Positions 52,464 to 63,855 of a stretch of DNA of 64,000 nt are shown here, one piece after another (the first letter of the stretch is position 1; every line of letters begins with the position of its first letter). Origin of the DNA: Phymatolithon calcareum (lineage: Eukaryota > Rhodophyta > Florideophyceae > Hapalidiales); assembly GCA_977006965.1 (NCBI GenBank), contig OZ345354.1:1612001-1676000 (forward strand), read 5' to 3'. A program made the translations under genes and the position numbers. Under the pieces are notes generated by a model that ran no database searches, was not told the origin of the DNA, and was given only the letters and a program-made list of their open reading frames with translations.

Positions 52464-54753
52464 GAGTGTGTCGGAATTAAATTTGGCCCTCCAAAAACTA
52501 CAAGTAGCTGTACTCGAATTTGTTCTAGAGCTCTTTTGCTTTCCCAATTTTTTTAATTCAATGGATGCAACCTTCATAGTAACCGCAGCTTAGCCTCTAG
52601 AAAAGATATACAACTCATAGAAAATGGTACTCACGAAAACCGCTACAGGATCCCTTGTCAAAATGCTTACAGTTTCCAGGACGTTGATTAACTCTACAAT
52701 AGATTGGGTGTGATAAATGTGCAACTGCATCCAAAAAACCCTCATCCTTTGTCGACAGCACGATACTACCACCGTCTGTCGTCTTCCTCACCGTCCTCAT
52801 CGGAGGCCGAAGAGCCGGTGGCGAAGCGCCAGAAAGGTTCATACGCCGATTTCGATGAGGAAATGTTCGTCGACAGCGTAATCAAGCGAAAGAAGGAAAA
52901 ACATTGATGCTGCGGTCGCACATGTCTGCTGAAGCTAAGGGAGAGCGCGGTGCGTACACATGCGCAACTTCTCACGTTCTACTTCTCACTCAACCCGCCC
53001 GACTTGCGCAACCGCGTGTTCCGTACGTTCGTAATGACGTGCTACATGCAGCAAGTGAACGAGCACGGAAACCACTGTGAATATCGCGTACCGGCCATCA
53101 AGCACAAGATGTGCCGGGAGACGTGGTTGATGCTAATGAGTATTTCGAAGGGCAGGTACGACAACTGGCGTGCATTGACTATACCGCAGCGAAATGTGCT
53201 CCCCCCCGATCACGGCCTGGTATCGTACACATCGAATGCCGCAAAGCCAGCTGCACGTGCCGCCGTGCGGCAGTACGTGGCCGACATCGCCGCTGCGGAC
53301 GGACACCCACTGCCTGTGCGTATGCGCCGTAGCGACGGCAAGCACACAGACTCGATGGACGGCACTGAGGCTATTGTAGTGCTTCCGCCGCGCTACACGA
53401 AGCGCTCTCTACACAAAGAGTACATCTTGTCGCAGCAAAATTGCTCGCTGCACGTGCATCTGGACACGTTCATCGACGTGCTGAATAAGGATTTGCCCTT
53501 TGTTCGAGTTTCGCTGCGCGCGCGCGGTCTCTGCGACGTGTGCTTCGTGTTCCGGGACTCTGTGCGCACTATATCGGACAGAAATCTACTGGAAAAGGCC
53601 CAGGAGTGGCGCGAGCATCTTGAGGCCGCAGATGCGACGCGCGACGTGTACCGCGGGTCGCAGTATGCCGCTCGTATAGTGGTGCGTGCGCCTTCCCTTG
53701 CACGTTTGCCGCTCGCGGCCGTGTCGTACGATTACGCGAAACAGTTATCGGTGCCTATGCTCAGTGAACAGACTATGAACGAGTGGTTCGTGCAGAAGAA
53801 GGGGTACGACGTGAACCTGTTTGGAATTGTCGACGAAGGCAATGGCATGAAGGGCGTGCAGTATAACTACATCTATGGCGAGGGCACAAAGCACGGCTCA
53901 GTGCAGGTGGCGTCGATGTTGCATCACTTTTTCGCCCACACATGCCCTCTTGTCGGCAACGCCAAAGTCCTTCACCTTCACAGCGACTCTTGTACAGGCC
54001 AGAATAAGAACAACTTCGTACTCGGGTACTTTATGCTTCGAGTTGCACATGGACACCATGATGAAATTGTATGGCACTTCATGGCTGTCGGTCACACTAA
54101 GTTCGGACCCGACGAGGGTTTCGGATCCATTCGTCAGCATGTAGACGGCCGCACAAACGTGCTTAGTATGCAGGAGATGAAGGTGGCGATCGAAGCGAGC
54201 TCAGAGTCAAACCGCTGCGTTCTGTTTCCTGTCGAGGAGGGTCGCAATTGGAAGAAGGTGAGCGAAACGTTTAAGTTGCTTACTGGCTTCAGGAAATACT
54301 TTGCGTACAAGATTCACATCAAAGCCTTACAGGAAAGCAACGAGCGCAAGGTGGTAGTGGATGTGTACCGTAAGCCTGACGGTGACGTGCCAGATATCTC
54401 CACGTCGCTGCTCAAGCCGGGAAAGCAATACCCGGTGTTCGAAAGCTTTGAGCGCATACCGGTAAATAAGCTTACGAAGGCACGCCGAGCCAGCCTTCTG
54501 AAGGACGTTTTCGTGGTCCTTGAGCGCAACCGCATCCACATGAGCCATGAGGCTCGCTCATGGTGGAATGAGACAGTGATCTCCGGTGCCAGTGAGTCCG
54601 AGGACAACGCTGACCACAATGAAGTCAGTAGTAGTGCAGAAATTGTTTTACAGTAGTACTGAGTATGACAGTAGTATATAGTTTTCGCGCGAACGATTTT
54701 CACTTTACAACCTCTCCTCAAACACTAGGGCCAAATTTAATTCCGACACACTC
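52464..54753 (+). mobile_element. DNA transposon with 27-bp inverted ends, DUF7869-like gene
   Basis: 2290 bp with perfect 27-bp terminal inverted repeats (52464-52490 and 54727-54753) beginning GAGTGTGTCGGAATTAAATT. The flanks are TGTCA (52459-52463 and 54754-54758), a 5-bp target duplication, and removal restores the RNase H text of composite G exactly. It carries one gene. The end sequence and duplication length do not match the common superfamilies that I can recall (pogo TA, hAT 8 bp, CACTA 3 bp, piggyBac TTAA, Mutator 8-11 bp). Precise ends inside a young host show recent movement. Confidence 0.9.
52692..54656 (+). CDS. DUF7869-like putative transposase, one in-frame TGA
   Basis: The frame is open from 52692 to 54656 (stop TAG), apart from a single TGA at 52905-52907. 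The part before it is a Ser-rich, basic region; the part after begins C-C-G-R-T-C, a cysteine cluster commonly seen near the start of this family. The core (residues about 300-400) has LHLHSDSCTGQNKNNFVLGYFML and then FMAVGHTKFGPDEGFGSIRQ. D-x-C-x-G-Q-N-K-N and G-H-T-K-F-x-P-D-x-x-F-G are the signatures of the DUF7869 family, which is widespread in oomycetes, algae and animals. The Asp residues in these motifs could be the metal ligands of an RNase-H-type transposase; that is inference. No ATG lies near 52692; the first is at 52862, so an upstream exon or later start is possible. Family name recalled, not searched. Confidence 0.75.
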
Positions 54754-57700
54754 TGTCAGTGTACAGAGTCATGGCGGATGGCTTCTCCAGACCTTGAACA
54801 TCGGCAATGAGTCTTGACAACCAGACAGATTCCTTGGCGGCGGCACACGAAGCAATGTATTCTGCTTCGCATGTTGAAGTGGCGACGATGGTTTGCTTCT
54901 TTGAACGCCAGCTTATGGCTCCCCCTGCAAGAAGGAACACATAGCCACTCGTGGACCGTCTTGTCTCAACACATCCCGCCCAATCCGCATCCGTGTAACC
55001 GATTGGAACCAAACTCCCACTTCCGTCGAACAAAATTCCGTGATCTCGAGTACCCGCAATGTATCGCAGAACACGCTTCACGCCCATCCAGTGACGTTTC
55101 AGAGGCTTTTCGCAGAACGAAGACAGCTTTCCGACCGAGTCCGAGATGTCTGGGCGTGTACCAACCATCAAGTACATGAGACTTCCGATGGCTGGACGGT
55201 ATGGAACTTGTTCATCGACGAGCTGGGTGATGTCGACGTCTTCGGTTCCGGTGTTCTTGTTGCTTGACTCCATAGGGGTTGGTGCTGGTTTCGAGTTCTC
55301 CATGCCGAAACGTTCCAAGACTGACTGAGCGTAGACCGACTGCGAGAGATGAAGAGTTCGAAGTGTGCGATCTCGGCGAATTTCAAGTCCAAGACAAACA
55401 CTAGCTTCTCCAAGGTCCTTCATCTCGAATCGCTTGTTCAGCTCCCCCTTGATCCACGAAATAGCAGAAGTATCGTTTCCGGCAATCAGCAAGTCATCCA
55501 CATATAGCGCGATGATCATGATGCTGCTTGACTTATGCCGGACATAAAGACAAGGATCATTGGGACTACTTGAGAAGCCGAGCTCGTCGATGAGGAACTT
55601 GTCGATTTTGGCATGCCACTGTCGCGGTGCTTGCTTCAGGCCGTATAGTGCCTTCAAGAGCTTGCAAACAAGGTCAGGACGCTTAGGATCACGAAATCCA
55701 GACGGAACCTCCATGTAGATGTCTTCGTCAAGGTCACCATGCAAGAAAGCCGTAACAACATCCATTTGGTATAGTTCCAAATCATGGACAGCAACGGTTG
55801 CAAGTAGGATACGAATCGAGGTGAACTTTACGACTGGGGCATACGTTTCACCGTAGTCCACCCCATGCACCTGTCGGAACCCTTTCGCAACAATGCGGAC
55901 TTTAGGGCCTGTATCCTTGACCTTGAAGACATACTTGCACGGTAGAACGTTCATGCCAGGCTTGCGAGTGACCAACTTCCAAGTGTTGTTGCGGGTTAGT
56001 GACGAGTGTTCATTCTCAATGCCCGGAGACCAGAAGTCGACATTTTTAATTGAAGTCGCTTCCTTGAAGGTCTGAGGCACTTGATGAGAAGACAAACCGG
56101 TTTCAGATGCAAGGTTGACGGACTCGAAGGCCAGCATAGCAGTATGCAAGGGAGCGTTCCAGAAGTCAGTGGGTGGTTTTGAGACCCGAGCTGACCTACG
56201 CAGAATGGGTTTGGCGATCATCGGAGATGTTTCGTCAGAACCAGATGGAGATATAGGTTGTTCTCCACCATCTGCTTGCTCACCTTCGTCAATGTCCTTC
56301 TCGATGCTCTTATCATCTACATCCGAAATGACCTTACCTTCAACCGTACCATCACTCAGTTTGATTTGAGGAGTTTCAAATGATACATTGGTTTCGGTCT
56401 CATCGAATCCGAATTCTGATTCATTGAACGTCACGTCCCTTGACACAATCACTTTCCGCAAGTCCGCATCCCACAGATTATACCCTTTTGATGCCAACGA
56501 GTATCCCAGCATAACCGCCTCACGAGTACGACTGTCGAGTTTCTTCACTTTCTTCTTCGGAATCACGTACCAACACTTGGCGCCAAATACGCGCAAGTGT
56601 CCCAAATCTGGAGGGGAACCCATCCATATGTGATGGGGGGTCGTGTTCGAAGGAAGTCCTCGTGACGTAACTCGGTTGCGCACATACACAGCAGTTGCCA
56701 ACGCTTCTGCCCAGAACTTCTTCTCGATGCCTCTGTGATGGAGCATCGAGCGCACTAAGTTGAGAAGTGTGCGGTTCATGCGTTCAGCCACCCCATTTTG
56801 CTGTGGGGTGTAAGCGACTGTGAGCTGTTGATGGATGCCGTGTTCCGCAAGATATGCCTTGAACTCGTTTGGAAGGTACTCGCCTCCATTGTCTGTCCTA
56901 ATTGCTTTGAGCTTTGGTGCTTTCGAGAAGTCCTGTATGTTCAAGTGCTTAAGCTTTCTACCTGTATGGGTTTCAGCGTACTTGTGAAACTTCCGAAAAC
57001 ACTCAAAGCTCTCCGATTTCTTTCGCATGGTGAATACCGTGGTCCACTTGGAGTGATCATCGATGAATGTGATGAAGTACTGTGATCCTCCAAGGGACGG
57101 AATGTCGATAGGACCAAGAACGTCTGAATGTACGAGATCGAGAACAGCGGTGGAGCGAGAACTACTGGACTTTGGAATCGGAGCACGATGACCTTTGCCG
57201 GCAAGACAACCATTACATGGATTTGTGGACTGTGAGTTGGGAGCAATCTTTACACCTTTCACCACCCCATGGTTTACCATTCCGGTAATTCCAGTGTGGT
57301 CAACATGCGCAAGTTGTTCATGCCAGAGCTGTAGGCTCGCGAAACAGGAAACTTCGTTAAGTTTATTTCCATCTGCAAGGTCTAGAGAGTAGAGACTTTT
57401 GCGTAGAGTACCTGTTGCGATCGTGTCATTATGAGCTTTAACATAGCAACGGCTGTTCTTGAACGTTATACCATATCCGTACTCATCCATTTTTGAGACA
57501 GACAATAGAGAGTATCCGAAGTCGGGTATGTGCATAACGTCCTTGAGCTTTCGTTTTAACGATTTGCCGTTCACGTTAAGCGTAATGATGACATCACCTT
57601 TTCCAGCGATTGTGGCCTGTGCTTTGGTTCCCATTTCGACGGTTGAAGACATTTTGGTGTATGAGCAGAAGATTGAACGATCGAACGTCATATGCGATGT

Positions 57701-58597
57701 ACTACCAGAGTCAATGATCCATGACTTTGACTTCTCGGAAATATCAGAATCGCGCACCTTGACCATCAGGCATACAAAGTCGGAATCGGACATAACTCGA
57801 ACATGTTCAGATTCATCGGTCAGGAATGCAGCTGGTTTCGTTTGCTTTCCATTCCGATTTTTGTATCCTTCAGGAGCAAGGTGTGGAAACTTGGTCCAAC
57901 ATTTCACACTTCTATGTCCAGATCGATGACAATGTTCACAGTAGTCACGAATTCGTTCTCCATCGCGTCTGGCAGTTAAAAGTGCAGCAGTCTCAGCTTT
58001 GACGGTTGATGCTTCGACACGCATTGACATGCGTTGCTCTTCCTGGAGTAGTCGACTCTTCACGAATTCAAGTGAGAATGATTCGTCTTCATTGCCGAGA
58101 GCATCAAGTGCACTTATCAAGGTGTCGTAGCGTTCGGGAAGTCCGTTCAATACAGCCATGGCCATTTCTTTATCGTCAATATCGATACCCATTGACTTGA
58201 GGGTGGATGCGAGTTGGCGAATGCGGTTCGTCTAGGGCAGTATTTTCTCGTCCTCGATCATAGTGGCAGTGTAGAACTTGCGTCTAGCGGCCAGTTTGTT
58301 CAAAAGAGTGTGTCGTTCGAAGATATTGAGAATCGACGTCCACATCTCTTTGGCCGTTTCGACATCCTGCACATGCTCGAGATGTTCGTCTGAAAGGGAG
58401 AGACCGATAATAGCCTTTGCTTTATTGTCATTACGACGCCAGAGCTTGAAATCTTCGGAATCTCGTGCCGGTGGATCGTCCTCTATGAACTCGTCGAGTT
58501 CGCGGAATGATAGTACTAGCTGAATTTTCTGTTTCCAAGCGTGGAAATTGGTCTCATTTAACTTTTCGACCTTCAGCGTTCCCTGGGAGTTGTCCAT

Positions 58598-59181
58598 TTT
58601 GGGGAGTGTGGGTCTTCTATTCTTGTCGAAAATCCGTTTGGGGAGTCCACTGCGAGTCGACACAAGGTCAACTATCAAGGCAATCTATCCCTTATAAGAA
58701 ATTCCTTCGAGTCGGAATGACCCGGTCCTTGATCGGGGGATGGCTCAATGGCCGTATACCTCTTGTGGCGTTTTGGTACACCTGAACCTGCAGTCGGCAA
58801 CACGCACTGCAAGACGCTTTGTGGTATCCTGAGGTGGGCCCGACAAGAAAACCGAAGGTAATCAAGCAAGGAGACACAACAGAAACCCTTGTGGTGTTTT
58901 GGTACACCTGAACCTGCAGCCGGCAACGCGCACTGCAAGACGCTATAACACTTTCTGAACGGGCCTCACTCAAAGACCAGAGGTAATTGAGCAAGGAACC
59001 GAACAGGAAGCTCGTGAACAATGACAGACAAGTCCTCTGGAGCGGGCCTTGCGAGAAAACCAGAGGTAATCAAGCAAGGATGCGCAACCAGGAGAAGATC
59101 GGGGGCGAAGGATGAGCCCCGGAGACGACGATGATGATGAAGCGCGGTGGTGATCAAACGCTGACTGGGCCCATAACCTGT
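58598..59181 (-). other. composite G inner leader and primer site
   Basis: Leader with two repeat units (about 58760-58812 and 58890-58942, GGTACACCTGAACCTGCAG(T/C)C). The primer site (- strand TTATGGGCCCAGTCA) is at 59163-59177, next to the inner LTR. Confidence 0.75.
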
Positions 59182-59622
59182 TGTTGGAGGTTAGGGATAA
59201 GATTAGGAGATTGGAAAAGTTTGGTTGGTAAAGATTGGTGAAGGAGAAGTGGAGTTAGGTGAGAATGAGTTCCTTGGTTTATTCACTTGGCGGACCTCAG
59301 GTCAAGACTATATAGACCAGAGAACACAACCAGACTTGATGAAAACCCTAACTGACGACGGAGACACACTAACCCTAGACAAATTTTTCATACTATCATA
59401 TGACACGTGTAACATGAAAAAATCAAAAATCATCTACTGAGTGAGGGGAGTATGATTATCATACTCTTATCATACTTTGACACGTGTCACTGCCAATCTT
59501 CTTGATTCAAAGTTCTGAGACACTTTGACTTTTGACTTGACACGTGTACACGTGTACCGAGATCATACCTTGATATTGAAGTGTGTTTGCTACTAGAGCT
59601 CCAAGCAATCACACTTCCAACA
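59182..59622 (-). repeat. composite G, inner LTR
   Basis: 441 bp. Its sequence (TGTTGGAGGTTAGGGATAAG...) differs from the two outer LTRs and resembles the 3' LTR of the open element. Its TG end is joined base-exactly to pol sequence (CTATCGACATTCC) that runs the other way. Confidence 0.85.
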
Positions 59623-61087
59623 CTATCGACATTCCGTCCCTTGGAGGATCACAGTACTTCATCACATTCATCGATGATCACTCCAAGTGGACCACGGTAT
59701 TCACCATGCGAAAGAAATCGGAGAGCTTTGAGTGTTTTCGGAAGTTTCACAAGTACGCTGAAACCCATACAGGTAGAAAGCTTAAGCACTTGAACATACA
59801 GGACTTCTCGAAAGCACCAAAGCTCAAAGCAATTAGGACAGACAATGGAGGCGAGTACCTTCCAAACGAGTTCAAGGCATATCTTGCGGAACACGGCATC
59901 CATCAACAGCTCACAGTCGCTTACACCCCACAGCAAAATGGGGTGGCTGAACGCATGAACCGCACACTTCTCAACTTAGTGCGCTCGATGCTCCATCACA
60001 GAGGCATCGAGAAGAAGTTCTGGGCTGAAGCGTTGGCAACTGCTGTGTATGTGCGCAACCGAGTAACGTCACGAGGACTTCCTTCGAACACGACCCCCCA
60101 TCACATATGGATGGGTGCCCCTCCAGATTTGGGACACTTGCGCGTATTTGGCGCCAAGTGTTGGTACGTGATTCCGAAGAAGAAAGTGAAGAAACTCGAC
60201 AGTCGTACTCGTGAGGCGGTTATGCTGGGATACTCGTTGGCATCAAAAGGGTATAATCTGTGGGATGCGGACTTGCGGAAAGTGATTGTGTCAAGGGACG
60301 TGACGTTCAATGAATCGGATTGCGGATTCGATGAGACCGAAACCAATATATCACTTGAAACTCCTCAAATCAAACTGAGTGATGGTACGGTTGAAGGTAA
60401 GGTCATTTCGGATGTAGATGATAAGAGCATCGAGAAGGACATTGACGAAGGTGAGCAAGCAGATGGTGGAGAACAACCTATATCTCCATCGGGTTCTGAC
60501 GAAACATCTCCGATGATCGCCAAACCCATTCTGCGTAGGTCAGCTCGGGTCTCAAAACCACCCACTGACTTCTGGAACGCTCCCTTGCATACTGCTATGC
60601 TGGCCTTCGAGTCCGTCAACCTTGCATCTGAAACCGGTTTGTCTTCTCATCAAGTGCCTCAGACCTTCAAGGAAGCGACTTCAATTAAAAATGTCGACTT
60701 CTGGTCTCCGGGCATTGAGAATGAACACTCGTCACTAACCCGCAACAACACTTGGAAGTTGGTCACTCGCAAGCCTGGCATGAACGTTCTACCGTGCAAG
60801 TATGTCTTCAAGGTCAAGGATACAGGCCCTAAAGTCCGCATTGTTGCGAAAGGGTTCCGACAGGTGCATGGGGTGGACTACGGTGAAACGTATGCCCCAG
60901 TCGTAAAGTTCACCTCGATTCGTATCCTACTTGCAACCGTTGCTGTCCATGATTTGGAACTATACCAAATGGATGTTGTTACGGCTTTCTTGCATGGTGA
61001 CCTTGACGAAGACATCTACATGGAGGTTCCGTCTGGATTTCGTGATCCTAAGCGTCCTGACCTTGTTTGCAAGCTCTTGAAGGCACT
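59623..61087 (+). pseudogene. inverted pol segment (integrase to RT) in composite G
   Basis: 1465 bp of + strand pol, from IDIPSLGGSQYFITF through RTDNGGEYLPNEF, the hinge and QMDVVTAFLHG to LVCKLLKAL. It is open throughout and nearly identical to the matching part of composite G's own pol on the - strand. It ends by fusing to antisense gag (GGCACT|TGCGTCTAGCGG) with 3 bp of shared sequence (ACT) at the join. It has no start of its own and is not expected to be made into a functional protein. Confidence 0.85.
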
Positions 61088-61406
61088 TGCGTCTAGCGGC
61101 CAGTTTGTTCAAAAGAGTGTGTCGTTCGAAGATATTGAGAATCGAGGTCCACATTCCTTTGGCCGTTTCGACATCCTGCACATGCTCGAGATGTTCGTCT
61201 GAAAGGGAGAGACCGATAATAGCCTTTGCTTTATTGTCATTACGACGCCAGAGCTTGAAATCTTCGGAATCTCGTGCCGGTGGATCGTCCTCTATGAACT
61301 CGTCGAGTTCGCGGAATGATAGTACTAGCTGAATTTTCTGTTTCCAAGCGTGGAAATTGGTCTCATTTAACTTTTCGACCTTCAGCGTTCCCTGCGAGTT
61401 GTCCAT
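61086..61406 (-). pseudogene. duplicated gag N-terminus in composite G
   Basis: From the ATG at 61404-61406, about 107 residues of Gag are intact up to LLNKLAARRK, then the frame runs into the inverted pol segment and stops at 60960. The same gag start is present again at 58597, so composite G has two. Confidence 0.85.
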
Positions 61407-61993
61407 TTTGGGGAGTGTGGGTCTTCTATTCTTGTCGAAAATCCGTTTGGGGAGTCCACTGCGAGTCGACACAAGGTCAACTATCAAGGCAATCTATCCC
61501 TTATAAGAAATTCCTTCGAGTCGGAATGACCCGGTCCTTGATCGGGGGATGGCTCGATGGCATACCTCTTGTGGCGTTTGGTACACCTGAACCTGCAGTC
61601 GGCAACACGTACTGCAAGACGTTATGCAGTCTTCTGAAGCGGGCCCCACTCAAAAACCTAAGGTAATCAAGCAAGGAGACACAACAGAAAGACCCTTGTG
61701 GTGTTTTGGTACACCTGAACCTGCAGCCGGCAACGCGTACTGCAAGACGCTTTGTGATCCCCGACCGGGCCCTGCCAAAGACCAGTGGTAATTGAGCAAG
61801 GAGACGGACCGGATGATCGGAGACGATGACTGAGACGGATCACTGAAGCGGGCCCTGCAAGAAAACCAAAGGTAGTCAACCAAGGATGCGCAAACAGGAT
61901 AAATTGGTGAAGACGATGAAGATCGGGGAGGAAGAATGACTCCCGGAGATGATGATGCGCGGTGGTGTTGAAGCGCTGACTGGGCCCATAACT
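61407..61993 (-). other. composite G outer leader and primer site
   Basis: Leader with two repeat units (about 61575-61622 and 61706-61752). The primer site (- strand AAGTTATGGGCCCAGTCA) occupies 61976-61993 against the outer LTR. Confidence 0.75.
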
Positions 61994-62435
61994 TGTTGAA
62001 GGAGGTTAGGCAACTGATGGGGAGAAAGAAAAAGTTTGGTTGGTGAAGATTCGTTGAGTAGAAGATGAGTTGTGAGTGAATGACTTCCTTGGTTTATTGA
62101 CTTGGCGGACCTCAGGTCAGGACTATATAGTCCTGAGAACTCAATCAACTTGATCAAAAACCCTAATTGACGACGGAGACAGTCTAACCCTAAACAAATT
62201 TGTCATAATATTATATGACACGTGTAACATAAAAAATGAAGAATCATCTACTGAGTGAGGGGGGGTATGATTTTCATACTCTTATCATACTCTGACACGT
62301 GTCAGTGCCAATCGTCTTGATTCAAAGTTCTGAGACACTTTGACTTTCGACTTGACACGTGTACACGTGTACCGAGATCATACTTGATATTGAAGTGTTT
62401 TGCGAATAGAGCACCAAGCAGTCACACTTCCAACA
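61994..62435 (-). repeat. composite G, right outer LTR
   Basis: 442 bp paired with the LTR at 51773-52213; about 11 differences by eye. It ends CACTTCCAACA, directly followed by the second GAAAC target copy. Confidence 0.88.
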
Positions 62436-63855
62436 GAAACGGATGTATCTACTGACATTCCAGACGACGGAGTCGTCCAAGCATGCGAGGATAGGGTTGA
62501 AGCTAAGGACACTTCGGAGGAAAAGAACAAGAACCTCGATGTGACTAACGAATACTGGCAGCAGGCGGACGATGCAGAACAACCAACAACACCACCGGCA
62601 TCTGAAGTAACCGCACCGATGATCGCCAAAACCATTCTGCGCAGGTCAGCTCGGGTCTCAACACCACCCACTGACTTCTGGAGAGCTCCCCCGCACACTG
62701 CAATGCTTGCCTTCGAATCTATCAATCTCGCATCGGAATCCGGTTTTTCTTCTCATCAAATACCTCAGACCTTTAAGAAAGCGACTTCAAATCATAATGT
62801 CGACTTCTGGTCGAAGGCCATTGAGAAAGAACATTCGTCACTCGTCCCGAACAATACCTGGAAACTGGTTCCGCGCAACTCCGACATGAACGTGCTACCG
62901 TGCAAGTATGTCTTCAAGGTCAAGGATACAGGCCCAAAAGTTCGAATTGTGGCAAAAGTGTTCCGACAGGTGCACGGGGTGGACTACAGTGAAACGTATG
63001 TCCCAGTCGTGAAATTCACCGCGATTCGTATCTTACTTGCAACCGTTGCTGTCCATGATCTGGAACTCCACCAAATGCATGTTATGACAGCGTTCTTGCA
63101 TGGTGACCTTGACGAAGACATCCACATGGAAGTTCCGGCCAGATTTCGAGATCCCAAGCGTCCTGACCTTGTTTGCAAGCTCTGGAAGGCACTATACGGT
63201 CTGAAGCAAGCTCCGCGGCAATGGCATGCCAAGATCGACAAGTTCCTCATCGACGAGCTCGGCTTCTCAAGCAGTCCCAATGATCCTTGTCTTTATGTCC
63301 GGCATAAGTCAAGCAGCATCATGATCATCGCGCTATATGTGGATGATTTGCTGATTGCCGGAAACGATACTTCTGCTATTTCGTGGATCAAGGGGAGCTG
63401 AACAAGCGATTCGAGATGAAGGACCTTGATGAAGCAAGTGTATGCCTTGGGCTTGAGATTCGCCTGGACCGTACTCTTCGGACCCTTCATCTTTCGCAGT
63501 CGGTCCACGCACAGTCGGTCTTGGAACCCTTCGGCATGGAGAACTCGAAACCGGCACATACCCCAATAGAGTCAAGCAAGAAGAACACCGCAATCGAGGA
63601 AGTGGATATCCCCGAGTCCCTTGGAGACGAAGTTCCGTATCGTCCAGCTATCGGAAGCCTGATGTACTTGACGGTCGGCACTCGTCCAGACATCTCGGAC
63701 TCGGTCGGCAAGCCTTTTTCGTTTTGCGAAAAACCCTTAAAGCGTCACTGGATGGGTGTTAAGCGCGTTCTTCGGTACATTGCAGGTACTCGAGACTATG
63801 GGATTCTGTTCGGTGCAAGTGGGAGCCTGGTGCCAATCGGGTACACAGACGGGTA
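62436..63855 (+). pseudogene. element E, right part: hinge, RT and start of RNase H
   Basis: Continues E after GAAAC with the acidic hinge, then RT. The catalytic motif Q-M-D-V-V-T-A-F reads Q-M-H-V-M-T-A-F, so the first metal-binding Asp is lost; YVDD is kept. A run of five G became four near 63395, shifting the frame after W-I-K-G. The second frame carries on through LYLTVGTRPDISDSVGK to GYTDG. Homology ends at about 63853, at the start of the RNase H motif, where unrelated sequence takes over. Confidence 0.88.

Larger units (their letters stand above)
52235..58597 (-). pseudogene. composite G gag-pol with one stop and a nested transposon
   Basis: Reading from the ATG at 58597 leftward, the family Gag-Pol is present from end to end and ends at the TAG at 52235-52237. 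It has two lesions. A Tyr codon in K-I-L-P-Y-T-N-R became TAG at 58232-58234 in Gag, and a 2.29-kb transposon (52464-54753) splits the L-Y-T-D-S-Q block of RNase H. All other motifs are intact: CCHC knuckle, D-S-G-S-T protease, D-D-E integrase, Q-M-D-V-V-T-A-F and YVDD of RT. Sequence is close to the open element at 46319-50386, with scattered substitutions. Confidence 0.9.
51773..62435 (-). mobile_element. composite G: three-LTR copia insertion
   Basis: Inserted in element E with target duplication GAAAC on both sides (51768-51772 and 62436-62440). The outer LTRs (51773-52213 and 61994-62435) are a pair, about 97-98% identical by eye. Inside, reading on the - strand from the right: LTR, leader, gag start (to about 61086), an inverted (+) pol segment (61087-59623), a third and different LTR (59622-59182), a second leader, a second gag start and the complete gag-pol to the left LTR. 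A DNA transposon (52464-54753) is nested in the RNase H region. Confidence 0.85.

Noticed and set aside
52905-52907. Selenocysteine codon
   Set aside because: Possible in principle in algae, but I could not identify a SECIS element and a simple nonsense change is more likely in a transposon.
59182-59622. Inner LTR as the 5' end of a separate, complete element with its own target duplication
   Set aside because: No matching 3' LTR with a CTATC-type flank exists. The left LTR pairs with the rightmost LTR through sequence and the shared GAAAC copies.
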